A DNA stretch of 64,000 nucleotides from Streptomyces griseus subsp. griseus (GCF_003610995.1 NZ_CP032543.1:3844001-3908000); one strand, 5' to 3'; shown: positions 26,509-35,208, counted from the first letter of the stretch. A program made the numbers and translations. Notes: generated from the letters alone by a model not told the origin.

Positions 26509-27164
26509 GGGTTCTCCCCCTTGATCAGCTTGGGGAGGTCCTTCGCGTACTCCTCGGCGGTGGTGTCCTCGCCGTAGAGCACATAACCGCCGTCCGTCTT
26601 CGGGGAGAAGGCGACGACCTGCGCCCCGTGCATCGAGACGGGGTTGCCGTTCTCGTCCTTCGTGGCCGGCTCGATGCCGATGCCGATCTGGCGCGCCCCC
26701 GCCTGGATGGTGGGGAAGTCGCCGGTGAGGCCGGTGAAGGTGGGGTCCTGGGCCTTGAGCCACTTGCCGAGCGAGGCGGGGGTGTCGCGCTCGGGGTCGG
26801 TGGTGACGAAGACGACCTGGAGCTTGTCCTGGTCGGCCTTGGGCAGGTCCCGCTTGGCGATGGAGATGTTGCTCATGGTCAGCGGGCAGACGTCGGGGCA
26901 GTTGGTGTAGCCGAAGTAGATGAGCGTCGGCTTGCCCTTGGTCGCCTCGCGGAAGTCGTACTCCTTGCCGTTCGTGTCGGTGAGGACCAGGTTCGGCTTG
27001 GTGAACGGGCGGTCGAGGACGGTCGCGGCCTGGGTCTTCGGGGAGGCCTTGACGTCGGCGATCGACGAGGAGTCCGTCTTGCTGTCGCCGGTGCCGCAGG
27101 CGGAGAGGGCCAGCACGGCCGCGGCGGCGAACGCCACGGCCGTCACTGCGTTTCTGTTGCGCAT
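26505..27164 (-). CDS. sco: Sco1/SenC copper metallochaperone lipoprotein
   Basis: Thioredoxin-fold copper chaperone of 219 aa; family members insert copper into the CuA site of cytochrome c oxidase and, in Streptomyces, affect morphology under low copper. The lipobox LALSAC is near residue 23. The copper site is CPDVC (near 91-95) plus the later His in VSMHGAQVVAF (near 180). The start is ATG at 27164; upstream frame extension has no coding character. It is translationally coupled to ecuC and separated from ycnI by a tandem-repeat spacer. Confidence 0.93.
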   Translation of the reverse strand: MRNRNAVTAVAFAAAAVLALSACGTGDSKTDSSSIADVKASPKTQAATVLDRPFTKPNLVLTDTNGKEYDFREATKGKPTLIYFGYTNCPDVCPLTMSNISIAKRDLPKADQDKLQVVFVTTDPERDTPASLGKWLKAQDPTFTGLTGDFPTIQAGARQIGIGIEPATKDENGNPVSMHGAQVVAFSPKTDGGYVLYGEDTTAEEYAKDLPKLIKGENP

Positions 27165-27201
27165 GAAGGGGTGTCCTGAACGTGGTGCGGGTGGTGGAGC
27201 C

Positions 27202-27319
27202 GGCGGGTCCGGCCGTACGGGACGGCCGGACCCGGCAGGTCGGGCCGTACGACGACGGCCGTGACCCGGTGGGTCGGTTCGTACGGGGACGGCCCGACCC
27301 GGTGGGTCAGGCCGTACGG
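27202..27319. repeat. Tandem palindromic ~33-bp repeats between ycnI and sco
   Basis: Units at 27202-27233, 27234-27267, 27268-27300 and a partial unit 27301-27319. Each starts GG(C/T)(G/A)GGTC and contains a CGTACG-centred palindrome and ends in (C/G)(G/A)ACCC. The last unit overlaps the end of ycnI. Each unit can fold, so the array may slow or process the transcript between ycnI and sco. Confidence 0.6.
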
Positions 27320-28065
27320 CGGCGGCCGGCGAGCACGCCGAACGCGACGCCCGCGACGCCGACGAGGATGCCGATGATGCCCAGCGTGCGGGCCGTGGTG
27401 TCGCTGGAGGAGGACGACGCGGCGTGCGTCTCCTTCTTGTCGCCCTCCGCCGAGGCCGCCTTGTCGTCGGACTGGTGGTCGTCGTCGCCCTTGGCGGCCG
27501 CGCCACCGCCGTGGTGGTCCTCGGTCGCGGCGGACAGCTTCAGGACCGGGGCGGGGCTGTCGGGTTCCTCGCCGCCCTTGGGCTCCTCGATCCAGCGGAC
27601 GACTTCCTTGTTGTCGTACGTCTGGATGGCCTTGAAGACCAGCTGGTCGGCGTCCTCGGGAAGCTGCCCGACGGAGACCGGGAACTGCTGGAAGTAGCCG
27701 GGCGCGATCTTGGAGCCGTCGGCGGTCCAGGTCACCTTGGTGACGGCCTCGGTGATCTTCCGGCCGTGCACCTCCAGGGGCTTGTCCAGCTTGCCCTTGG
27801 TGATGTCGATCTTCCAGCCCGGCACGGCCTCGGGGGTGACGGAGGAGAGCGGGTGGTCGGCCGGGAAGTTGACCTCGACCTTGACCGTGGAGGCCTGGTC
27901 CCGCTCGTTGGGGACCTTGAAGTTGAGGGTGGCGTAACCGCCCTTGGCGGCCTCGCCCTGCGGCTGGACGCTGACGTGCGCGGCGGCGGGGCCGGCGAGC
28001 AGCAGGACGGTGGACGCGGCGACGCCGGCGGCGATGGCGATACGGGAGACGTTGGTGGCGCTCAT
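27307..28065 (-). CDS. ycnI: YcnI-like copper-binding membrane-anchored protein (DUF1775)
   Basis: Exported protein of 252 aa. The signal peptide ends at AAA near residue 29, leaving a mature N-terminal His (HVSVQPQ), the copper ligand in YcnI proteins. The DUF1775 beta domain spans about residues 30-160. An Asp/His/Lys/Ser-rich linker (about 185-220) and a C-terminal membrane helix (about 225-245, ending in RRRTA) anchor it. The start is ATG at 28065. It probably acts with Sco and ECuC in copper uptake at the outer membrane face. Confidence 0.9.
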   Translation of the reverse strand: MSATNVSRIAIAAGVAASTVLLLAGPAAAHVSVQPQGEAAKGGYATLNFKVPNERDQASTVKVEVNFPADHPLSSVTPEAVPGWKIDITKGKLDKPLEVHGRKITEAVTKVTWTADGSKIAPGYFQQFPVSVGQLPEDADQLVFKAIQTYDNKEVVRWIEEPKGGEEPDSPAPVLKLSAATEDHHGGGAAAKGDDDHQSDDKAASAEGDKKETHAASSSSSDTTARTLGIIGILVGVAGVAFGVLAGRRRTA

Positions 28066-28306
28066 GGCAGGAATCACTCCACAGAGGAAGAGGGATACGT
28101 CGGAAGAGGAACACGGTGGTCCGGCGCGCGGGTGCGCGACGGCGGCACGACACCTCGTCCGGTCCGTGGAGGAATCCGGCCATGCCCGGGAGAGCCGCCC
28201 CCGAGGAGCCGGCCGGTGTGGACGGTCGGTGCTCGGGTACGGCGGCGGTGGGCGCAGGTGTCGCGTCAGGCTGCGAGGGCGTACGGGGCCGGAGGCCCGC
28301 GCCTGA

Positions 28307-29113
28307 TCACCAGGTGCTGCAGAGGGTCCCCGGTGACGGGGCCGGCTCGTCGTCGGCCGGACGCGGGGCGCGCGGGCCGTTCGCGAGCTGCTCACGCTCC
28401 CCGGCGCGCAGGGCGCGTACGAGCGCGAGCGCGGCGCGCAGGGAGCGCAGCCGGGCGCCGGCCGCGAGCGCCTGAGCGCCGTACGCCGAGAGCCGGGCCA
28501 GCTCGAAGAGGGCGGCCTCGCCACGCCGCAGCAGCCAGCCGGCGGCGAGCGCGACCAGCAGGTGGGCCAGGAACATCGGCAGGCCCGGCAGCAGCGCGGT
28601 CACCGAGGCGAAGGCCGTCGCCAGACCCGCTCCGCCGTCCGGAGCCGCGGTGGTCGCCGCTCCCGACGCGAGGTGGCTGTGGCCCGCGACGGTCGAGGGG
28701 TCTATGCCCGCCGTCGTGACGATGCGGTGGGCGTCGGTGGCATCGATCTGCCCCGGCCCGCCACCGCACACCAGCCCGGCGGCGAAGCGGATCAACGGAT
28801 TCTCACCGCTGCCCCGGGGCGCGGCGGCGACGGCCTGTGCGCTGCCGTGGCTGCCGTAGGCGAAGAGGACGTGCAGGGCGACCTGGCCGCCCGCCAGCGC
28901 ACCCGCGATCGACGGCAGGGAGCGTTCCCGTCCGGCGAGGGCCGAGGCCACGGCGAGGACGCCGAGGAATCCGGCGAGCAGGGTCCACGCGGGGACCGGC
29001 GCCCCGGCGGCGAACGCGTGTCCCGCCGCGGACAGCACGACGCAGACCGCGGTGAACACCGCGGCCCTCATGAGCCGCAGACCGGCTCCGGCGTGTGCGA
29101 CAGGCGTGGACAT
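28307..29113 (-). CDS. Integral membrane protein of the copper cluster, function unknown
   Basis: 268 aa with about five hydrophobic segments (residues 14-34, 42-60, 72-90, 165-190 and 195-205) and an external loop rich in Gly, Ala and His (GHSHLAS near 143). The C-terminal tail is long, charged and Pro-rich. I do not recognise a family. It is the first gene of the same-strand run ending at dtpA, with a 241-base gap before ycnI, so a role in copper transport or a separate promoter are both possible. Confidence 0.65.
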   Translation of the reverse strand: MSTPVAHAGAGLRLMRAAVFTAVCVVLSAAGHAFAAGAPVPAWTLLAGFLGVLAVASALAGRERSLPSIAGALAGGQVALHVLFAYGSHGSAQAVAAAPRGSGENPLIRFAAGLVCGGGPGQIDATDAHRIVTTAGIDPSTVAGHSHLASGAATTAAPDGGAGLATAFASVTALLPGLPMFLAHLLVALAAGWLLRRGEAALFELARLSAYGAQALAAGARLRSLRAALALVRALRAGEREQLANGPRAPRPADDEPAPSPGTLCSTW

Positions 29114-29428
29114 GGCCGGGACATCATCGCACTGCGCACCCTCTCCCGGTACGGCAGGTCCGGAAGATCAGCCTCCGTCCCCAAGCGCGGGCCTCCGTCC
29201 CCAATGCGTGCTTGTCATGGCTGTTGGCGGGGGAGGTACGGACCGTGGACACGCCGCTTCCGGAACCCGCCCCCGCCTGCGCCGGGGTGCTCCCCGGCGC
29301 GGCCATACACCGGGGTGCGGAATATCCGCATCCGCCGAATGAGGGCTCTCACAGCCGATCCGTGCTTACGAAGTGCCTTGTGCGGCAATACGTATCGGTA
29401 CGTCGAGCCGCAGCCAGGAGGCTGGAGC
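29114..29428. other. Divergent intergenic region
   Basis: Holds the divergent promoters of the membrane protein gene at 28307 and the ATPase gene at 29429. No convincing open frame or repeat is seen; AGGAGG at 29416-29421 is the ribosome-binding site of the latter. Confidence 0.5.
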
Positions 29429-30043
29429 ATGAGCATCTGGTGGTCACTCCATTTGCGGCGCGAAGCTGCGAGCGTTCCGCTCGCCCGTCGTTTCCTGCTC
29501 GGCACCATGGAAACCGCGGGGGTGGATCCGGACATCTCCTTCGACCTGTCGGTCGCGCTCAGCGAGGCCTGCGCCAACGCCGTCGAACACGGCGGCGACC
29601 GGTCGGGCCTCGATGAACACGGGGATCGCGGACCCGAGAAGGCCCCGGCGGACTCCGGGCAGTACCGGGTCACGGCCTATCTGGACGGCGAGAAATGCCG
29701 TATCGAGGTGGCCGACTCGGGGCCGGGCTTCCCCGCCCGGCGCGCGCTTCGCCCAGCCGCGCACACCGAACACGCGGAGCACATCGAACGGGCCCGGCAC
29801 CCGGGCCATATCGAGAAGCCGGCCGGCCCGGAGCACATCGAGAAGGCCCGGAGCTCCGAGCCCGCCGGTGCCCAGCCCACGTTCGCCCCGTACCTCCCCT
29901 GCGTCGCCGAGAGCGGTCGCGGGCTGGACCTCATCGAGCAGCTCGCCGACCATGTCCAGTTCGGCAACCGGCCGGGCCGGGGCGCGGTGGTCAGTTTCGA
30001 CAAGGTCCTGAAATGGCGGGAGGGCGCGCTGCTCATGGTGTGA
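29429..30043 (+). CDS. Anti-sigma-type Ser/Thr kinase ATP-binding protein
   Basis: GHKL ATPase of the RsbW/SpoIIAB-like group, 204 aa; such proteins bind or phosphorylate anti-sigma antagonists. The N box is LSEACANAVEHGG near residue 48, the G1 box VADSGPGF near 95 and the G2 box ESGRGLDLIEQL near 165. The segment between G1 and G2, which is the ATP lid, is enlarged to about 60 residues and contains repeated HIE(K/R)-type units. AGGAGG lies seven bases before the ATG. It stands alone, divergent from the copper operon and convergent with pepP, so its sigma or antagonist partner is not local. Confidence 0.8.
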   Translation: MSIWWSLHLRREAASVPLARRFLLGTMETAGVDPDISFDLSVALSEACANAVEHGGDRSGLDEHGDRGPEKAPADSGQYRVTAYLDGEKCRIEVADSGPGFPARRALRPAAHTEHAEHIERARHPGHIEKPAGPEHIEKARSSEPAGAQPTFAPYLPCVAESGRGLDLIEQLADHVQFGNRPGRGAVVSFDKVLKWREGALLMV

Positions 30044-30073
30044 GCGGCGCGCCCTGCCATCAGGCGGAGGAGA

Positions 30074-31555
30074 TCAGCCCTTCAGCTGAGCCATCCAGGC
30101 CTCGACCTCGTCGGCCCGGCGGGGCAGCTTGTCGGAGAGGTTCCGGTTGCCGTCCTCGGTGACGAGGATGTCGTCCTCGATCCGGACGCCGATGCCCCGG
30201 TACTCCTCGGGCACGGTCAGGTCGTCGGCCTGGAAGTAGAGGCCCGGCTCCACGGTGAGGCAGACGCCCGGCTCCAGGATGCCGTCGACGTACGCCTCGG
30301 TGCGCGCGACGGCGCAGTCGTGGACGTCCATGCCGAGCATGTGACCGGTGCCGTGCAGGGTCCAGCGGCGCTGGAGGCCCAGCTCCAGGACCTTCTCCAC
30401 GGTCAGGTCGCCGAGCAGCCCCCACTCGACGAGCTTCTCGGCGAGCACGCGCTGCGAGGCGTCGTGGAAGTCGCGGAAGGTGGCACCGGGCTTCACGGCG
30501 GCGATGCCCGCCTCCTGGGCCTCGTACACCGCGTCGTAGATCGTGCGCTGGAGCGGCGAGAACGTCCCGTTGATCGGCAGGGTGCGCGTCACATCGGCGG
30601 TGTAGAGCTCGTTGGTCTCCACACCGGCGTCCAGGAGCAGCAGCTCGCCGGAGCGGACGGCGCCGTCGTTGCGGACCCAGTGCAGGGTGGTGGCGTGCGG
30701 ACCGGCGGCGCAGATGGAGCCGTAGCCGATGTCGTTGCCCTCGATGCGGGCGCGGAGGAAGAACGTGCCCTCGATGAAGCGCTCGCTGGTCGCCTCGGCC
30801 TTGTCCAGGCTCCTGACGACGTCCTCGAAGCCGCGCGCGGTGGCGTCGCAGGCCTTCTGCAGCTCGGCGATCTCGAAGGCGTCCTTCACGAGGCGGGCCT
30901 CGGAGAGGTGGACGCGCAGCTCCTCGTCGCGCTCGGCGGTGACCTTGTCGGTGAGGGCGGCCTCGATGGACGCGTCGTGGCCACGGACGTTGCGTACCGG
31001 ACCGGTGGCCTCGGCCAGCGCGCCGGCGATCTCGCGGACGTCCTTCGCGGGGATGCCCAGCAGCTGCTCGGCCTCGGCGAGGGAGTGGCGGCGGCCGACC
31101 CATAGCTCGCCCTGGCCGTCCAGCCAGAACTCGCCGTTCTCCCGGTTGGAGCGGGGCAGCAGGTAGATGGTGGCCCGGTGGCCGCTGTCGCCGGTGGGCT
31201 CCAGGACGAGGACGCCGTCCTGGGTCTGGTCGCCGGTGAGGTACGCGTACTCGGTGGAGGCGCGGAAGGCGTACTCGGTGTCGTTGGAGCGGGTCTTCAG
31301 GTTGCCCGCGGGGATGACCAGGCGCTCACCGGGGAAGCGCGCGGAGAGCGCGGCGCGGCGGGCGGCGGTGTGCTCGGCCTGGGCGATCGGGTCGAGCCCG
31401 TGCAGCTCGGTGTCGGCCCAGCCCGACTTCATGTTCTCGGCAAGCTCCTCGGAGACGCCCGGGTACAGGCCGTTCTTCCGCTGCTTGATCGGCTCCGCGG
31501 CCTCGTTCTCTTCGGTCTCCTGCTCCGGGGTCCCCGGGATGAGCTCCTCAGACAC
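30074..31555 (-). CDS. pepP: Xaa-Pro aminopeptidase (aminopeptidase P)
   Basis: Removes N-terminal residues preceding proline; 493 aa. The N-terminal domain is at about residues 60-190 and the M24 catalytic domain at about 225-480. Metal ligands appear in LLLLDAGVE (Asp), YTADVTRT (Asp), LHGTGHMLGMDVHD (His), LTVEPGLYF (Glu) and GVRIEDD (Glu). The GTG at 31555 has AAGGAG nine bases upstream and was preferred to the ATG 39 bases further out. Confidence 0.93.
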   Translation of the reverse strand: MSEELIPGTPEQETEENEAAEPIKQRKNGLYPGVSEELAENMKSGWADTELHGLDPIAQAEHTAARRAALSARFPGERLVIPAGNLKTRSNDTEYAFRASTEYAYLTGDQTQDGVLVLEPTGDSGHRATIYLLPRSNRENGEFWLDGQGELWVGRRHSLAEAEQLLGIPAKDVREIAGALAEATGPVRNVRGHDASIEAALTDKVTAERDEELRVHLSEARLVKDAFEIAELQKACDATARGFEDVVRSLDKAEATSERFIEGTFFLRARIEGNDIGYGSICAAGPHATTLHWVRNDGAVRSGELLLLDAGVETNELYTADVTRTLPINGTFSPLQRTIYDAVYEAQEAGIAAVKPGATFRDFHDASQRVLAEKLVEWGLLGDLTVEKVLELGLQRRWTLHGTGHMLGMDVHDCAVARTEAYVDGILEPGVCLTVEPGLYFQADDLTVPEEYRGIGVRIEDDILVTEDGNRNLSDKLPRRADEVEAWMAQLKG

Positions 31556-31658
31556 GATGTGATTCTCCTTGATACGACACTGGACCACCCCCATCGTACG
31601 GGCGTACGGAAGGGGGCCCAGGGTCGAAAGGCCTGTTACCGGAGAGGCTGCCGAGAGG

Positions 31659-33032
31659 TCAGTCGAAGTGCGCGGCGAGGATCACCACGTCCTCGGTGGA
31701 GTCGGTCCGGTCGAGTCCGTCGGGCAGCATCGTGCGCAGGACGTGGTCGGCGACGGCGGCGGGGTCGTGACGGCCCGCCTTCGGTACGGAAGCGGCCGCC
31801 GAGTGCAGCCGGGCGAAGGCGCGGTCCATCGTGTCGCCGGTGCGGCGCAGCAGGCCGTCCGTATAGAGCAGCACCGTTTCTCCCGGTGCGGGGGAGAACT
31901 CCACGCTCGGCGCCTCCCAGCAGGCGAGCATCCCCAGCGGGGCGGAGAGCGTGGTCTCGACGTACTCGCAGCGCCGCTCGCCGAGCACCAGCGGCGGGGT
32001 GTGCCCGGCCCCGGCTAGCACGACCTTGCGGGCGGCGGGCTCGCAGTAGGCGAAGAGGGCGGTGGCGGTCCGCGCGGGCTCGGTCAGCCGGAGCAGGAGT
32101 TCCAGATCGGAGAGTACGGCGACGGGGTCCTCGCCCTCCATGACGGCGTACGCCCGCAGGCTGGCGCGCAGCCGTCCCATGGCGGCCATCGCGCTCGGCC
32201 CCGATCCGCCCACCGAGCCGACCGCGAGCCCGAGCGCGTGGTCGGGCAGCGGCAGCGCGTCGTACCAGTCGCCGCCGCCTCCGGGCCCGGTCCGGTGCCG
32301 GGCGGCCAGCTGTACGCCGGGGATGCGGGGCAGCCGGCTGGGCAGCAGCTCCTCGGCGACGGTCGCGATGTCGGCGCGGGCGCGCTCCAGCTCGATCAGG
32401 CGGGCCAGGTGCTCGGTGGCGTACCGCGCGTACAGGCCGACGAGGTGGCGCTGCTTCTCCGAGGGCTCGCCGGGCTCGTCGTAGAGCCAGACGGCCGCGC
32501 CGAGCCAGCCGGCCGCCTCGGAGGCGAGGGGGAGCGCGTAACTGGCGGCGTAGCCGAGCCGGGTGGCGACTTCGCGGTGGCGGGGGTCCAGGCCGGGGTC
32601 GCCCAGCAGGTCGGGGGTGGGGAGTCCGTCGGCGGTGCCGGGGTGGCCGTCGAGGACACGGCCCAGGGCGGTGGCGGAGCGCTCCACGGTCTCCAGGAGC
32701 CCGAGGTCGTGGTGGCTGAGCCCGAGGCCGAGGGTGGTGGACGGCATCGTGGTGCTGCCCGCCGGTTCCAGTACGAGGAGTCCGCGGCGGGCGCCGACGA
32801 GGGCGGCTCCGGCGTGCAGCAGCTCGTTCAGGGCGGTATCCAGGGTGGCGGTGGAGGCCAGCCGCTCGGTGAGTTCGTGCAGGGTGGTGAGGTCCGAGAC
32901 CCAGCCCGCGAGGCGGTCCTGGATGAAGGCTCCGGGCGCCGCCGGAACCTCCCTCAGGGGAGCGGCAGTGTGGGTTGAAACCGGAACTTCTGGATCGATT
33001 CCAGCCACTTTCGGCAGGTGTGGGGCGCTCAT
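31659..33032 (-). CDS. GAF-SpoIIE/PP2C-type phosphatase lacking one metal-binding Asp
   Basis: 457 aa: a GAF-like sensory domain (about residues 45-215) followed by a PP2C-like domain of the RsbU/SpoIIE type (about 235-455). The first metal-ligand motif GGDWYD is intact (near 255), as are LLYTDGL (near 385) and the final TEDVVILAAHF. The usual GDVxGHG motif reads GSVGGSG near residue 276, so the conserved Asp is Ser. The enzyme may be weak or act as a binding-only regulator. Family role: dephosphorylation of anti-sigma-factor antagonists. ATG at 33032; long noncoding region upstream. Confidence 0.82.
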   Translation of the reverse strand: MSAPHLPKVAGIDPEVPVSTHTAAPLREVPAAPGAFIQDRLAGWVSDLTTLHELTERLASTATLDTALNELLHAGAALVGARRGLLVLEPAGSTTMPSTTLGLGLSHHDLGLLETVERSATALGRVLDGHPGTADGLPTPDLLGDPGLDPRHREVATRLGYAASYALPLASEAAGWLGAAVWLYDEPGEPSEKQRHLVGLYARYATEHLARLIELERARADIATVAEELLPSRLPRIPGVQLAARHRTGPGGGGDWYDALPLPDHALGLAVGSVGGSGPSAMAAMGRLRASLRAYAVMEGEDPVAVLSDLELLLRLTEPARTATALFAYCEPAARKVVLAGAGHTPPLVLGERRCEYVETTLSAPLGMLACWEAPSVEFSPAPGETVLLYTDGLLRRTGDTMDRAFARLHSAAASVPKAGRHDPAAVADHVLRTMLPDGLDRTDSTEDVVILAAHFD

Positions 33033-33706
33033 GGCAGCCAGCTTTCAGGCCGGTGCGATTTGTCGAATAGCATCGCAAACCCCCATGTGATTCTGCGCCA
33101 CTATCAATACATCCACATGTACACGCACAAGTAACCTGATGTCCAGCATTGTCCCCTGAAGGCTCGCCGGATTCGCTGTCCTCCAGTGTCAGTCAACTTG
33201 GCCGAAAAATGCACCCTTCGACAGCCATTTGCGGTCGACTGGGGCTGCTCGACACGGCTCAACAAGGGGTGCCCCCGGGAGGAAATCCCAGGGGCGGCGT
33301 CATTCCGGGCAGGCTGGGTACGTAATCGGCGATGCCCGGGGCAGACGCTCACGGGCGGATGTGATCGCCCAGGAACCTGACAGCGGGTCCGGACGTCCTT
33401 ACCCGTGACGGTCGCGATCAGTGACGGTCACGCCCCGCCCCACGCGGCGGGGTCCGGGCCCGGCCGACAAGGCACGAGGCGCCCGTGGCGGGCGCCCCCG
33501 GCTCCACGCAGCTCGGCACCACCCCAGTTCGGTTCCACTCGGATCGGTTCCACTCGGCTCGGCTCGGCTCACGCTCGGTACCGACGGCACGCCCGTACGG
33601 CAGCAACCTGATGAGCACGTACGCACAGCGAAGAGACGCACATGCGGGTTTCCCACACGCGTGGCGTCATGTGGACTCGGCGTTCAACGGAAAGGAACGA
33701 GCGCTC
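33033..33706. other. Intergenic region with short repeats
   Basis: Bases 33050-33230 are clearly less GC-rich than the flanks and form the promoter region of the phosphatase gene. Further on, CGGTTCCACTCGG is repeated at 33530-33542 and 33545-33557, followed by runs of CTCGG. No convincing gene; the frames here lack the usual codon pattern until the ATG at 33707. Confidence 0.45.
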
Positions 33707-34444
33707 ATGCGCGAGATCCTCGGAAGGCGACGCAGGCTCCGGCTCCGGCGCAAGGAGGGTGCCGCCCGTCTCGACGCGGCCCTGACCTTCGCCACCGCAT
33801 GGCAGTGGCCCGTGCTCCCCGGAGCCGGGACCGCGCCGGCCGCCCTGCGCGACGGGCGTGGCCTCGGCTGCGCCTGCCCCGACCCCGACTGCGCCGTTCC
33901 CGGCGCGCACCCCTTCGATCCCGGACTGCTGGCGGCCACCACGGACGAGCGCATGGTGCGCTGGTGGTGGACCAACCGCCCCACCGCCCCGGTGATGCTG
34001 GCGACCGGCGGCCGGGCCCCCTGCGCGGTGAGCCTGCCCGCCCTGGCCGGTGCGAAGGCTCTGGTCGCCCTGGACCGTCTGGGCATGCGGCTGGGCCCCG
34101 TCGTGGCGACGCCCACCCGGTGGTCGCTGCTGGTCGCGCCGTACACGCTGGAGCGGCTCGGTGAGCTGCTGTACAGCAAGGACTGGGTGCCCAGCTCGCT
34201 CCGGTTCCACGGGGAGGGCGGCTATCTGGTCCTGCCCCCCTCGGAGATCGGCGCGGGCCAGGTGCGCTGGGAGCGGCCCCCCGCCCCTCCGGCGGCCCTC
34301 GCCCCGGCGGTCCCGGTCTTCCGCCGGGCCGCGAAGGCCGCCCCTCCGGCGTCGCCCTGGCTCCCGGATGTCGAGGCGGTCCTGGACGCCCTGGTCGTGG
34401 CGAGCACCAGCGCCCCGGACGGCGGCAGCAGGCTCGCGTACTGA
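33707..34444 (+). CDS. PrimPol-like protein with apparently degenerate active site
   Basis: 245 aa with the layout of Streptomyces 'bifunctional DNA primase/polymerase' proteins: LDAALTFATAWQWPVLPGAG near residue 20, a CACPDPDCAVPGAHPFDP Cys-rich segment near 50-68, then WWWTNRPTAPVMLATG. Where active PrimPol domains have D-x-D (see the second copy at 51815) this protein has CAVSLPA, without acidic residues, so catalysis is doubtful. ATG at 33707 with AAAGGAA nine bases upstream; earlier in-frame ATGs were rejected as giving low-complexity sequence. Confidence 0.7.
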   Translation: MREILGRRRRLRLRRKEGAARLDAALTFATAWQWPVLPGAGTAPAALRDGRGLGCACPDPDCAVPGAHPFDPGLLAATTDERMVRWWWTNRPTAPVMLATGGRAPCAVSLPALAGAKALVALDRLGMRLGPVVATPTRWSLLVAPYTLERLGELLYSKDWVPSSLRFHGEGGYLVLPPSEIGAGQVRWERPPAPPAALAPAVPVFRRAAKAAPPASPWLPDVEAVLDALVVASTSAPDGGSRLAY

Positions 34445-34599
34445 CGGTCGGACGGCCCGGCTCTCACTCGTACGGGTGCGAGCCGGGCCGTATTCGCGGT
34501 GAACGGGTGCGGGACGGCCCGGACGCGTGTCCGACGTCGATATCGTCGCCCCGAATACTCGCGCGCCCGCGACGGCCCGCGCGGTCGGCAAGGGGCGAT

Positions 34600-35208
34600 A
34601 TGAATCTCCGCATGATCGGCCTCACGGCTGCTGCCGCCTTCGCGTGCCTCGTTCCGATCGTTGCTTCCGCAGATCCCGGGGGGTCCCCGGAAGTCGCAAC
34701 AACCGGCGACACATCTGCGGACAGGTCATCAGAAAGCCATGGAAAAAAGCTTTCTGATGACCTGTCCGCAAATAGGAACGATTCCTCTTCCCCGACTTCT
34801 CCACCACCGCCGAAATCACCATCGAGAATCGGTGCCGAGGGTGCGGACGGTTCGAGGGACGCGGCCCGGTGCGGTCCCGAGCTGGTCTCGCCGGTGGGTA
34901 TCGAGGCGCAGACCTGTGTCATGACGGGGGGCGGTGAGACCTGGGCGCGCGCCTACCACCGCAACACCTCCGGTACGGAACTCCGCGCCGTACTCACGCT
35001 GATGGGGCCGCACGGGCGGACCGTGGAGCTGCACTGCGTCCTGGCGGCCCACGACGAGCCGACGAGCTGCGAGACCCCGCGAAGCCGCTCGGCGGGCGGG
35101 CCCGGCGCTTACACAGCGGTGGCGGAGTACGCCGGTGCGGGGCCGGTGGCGGAGGCGCCCCTGCTGCTCCGGGCCGGATCACATCGCGCGCCGGGCGCAC
35201 CGGACTGA
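34600..35208 (+). CDS. Secreted protein of unknown function carrying a 22-bp inverted repeat
   Basis: 202 aa with a signal peptide (residues 1-24, MNLRMIGLTAAAAFACLVP..., cleavage near ASA). A Ser/Asp/Pro-rich linker (about 30-75) leads to a globular part with four Cys (RCGPEL, QTCVM, HCVLA, SCETP) that could form two disulphides. The linker region is where the inverted repeat lies, and it reads SADRSSES and SDDLSANR on either side. No family is recognised. Start ATG with AGGGG six bases upstream. Confidence 0.65.
   Translation: MNLRMIGLTAAAAFACLVPIVASADPGGSPEVATTGDTSADRSSESHGKKLSDDLSANRNDSSSPTSPPPPKSPSRIGAEGADGSRDAARCGPELVSPVGIEAQTCVMTGGGETWARAYHRNTSGTELRAVLTLMGPHGRTVELHCVLAAHDEPTSCETPRSRSAGGPGAYTAVAEYAGAGPVAEAPLLLRAGSHRAPGAPD
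34716..34770. repeat. 22-bp perfect inverted repeat with 11-base A-rich loop
   Basis: Left arm 34716-34737 (TGCGGACAGGTCATCAGAAA...) and right arm 34749-34770 are exact complements, loop CATGGAAAAAA. It is in frame within a secreted-protein gene and less GC-rich than its surroundings. It could be a fold-back insertion, a transcript attenuator or a binding site. Confidence 0.85.

Noticed and set aside
27202..27319. CRISPR array
   Set aside because: Units are directly adjacent without unique spacers and are themselves palindromic and variable.
34716..34770. Ordinary intrinsic terminator
   Set aside because: It is in the middle of an open frame with clear coding before and after, and lacks a T tract.
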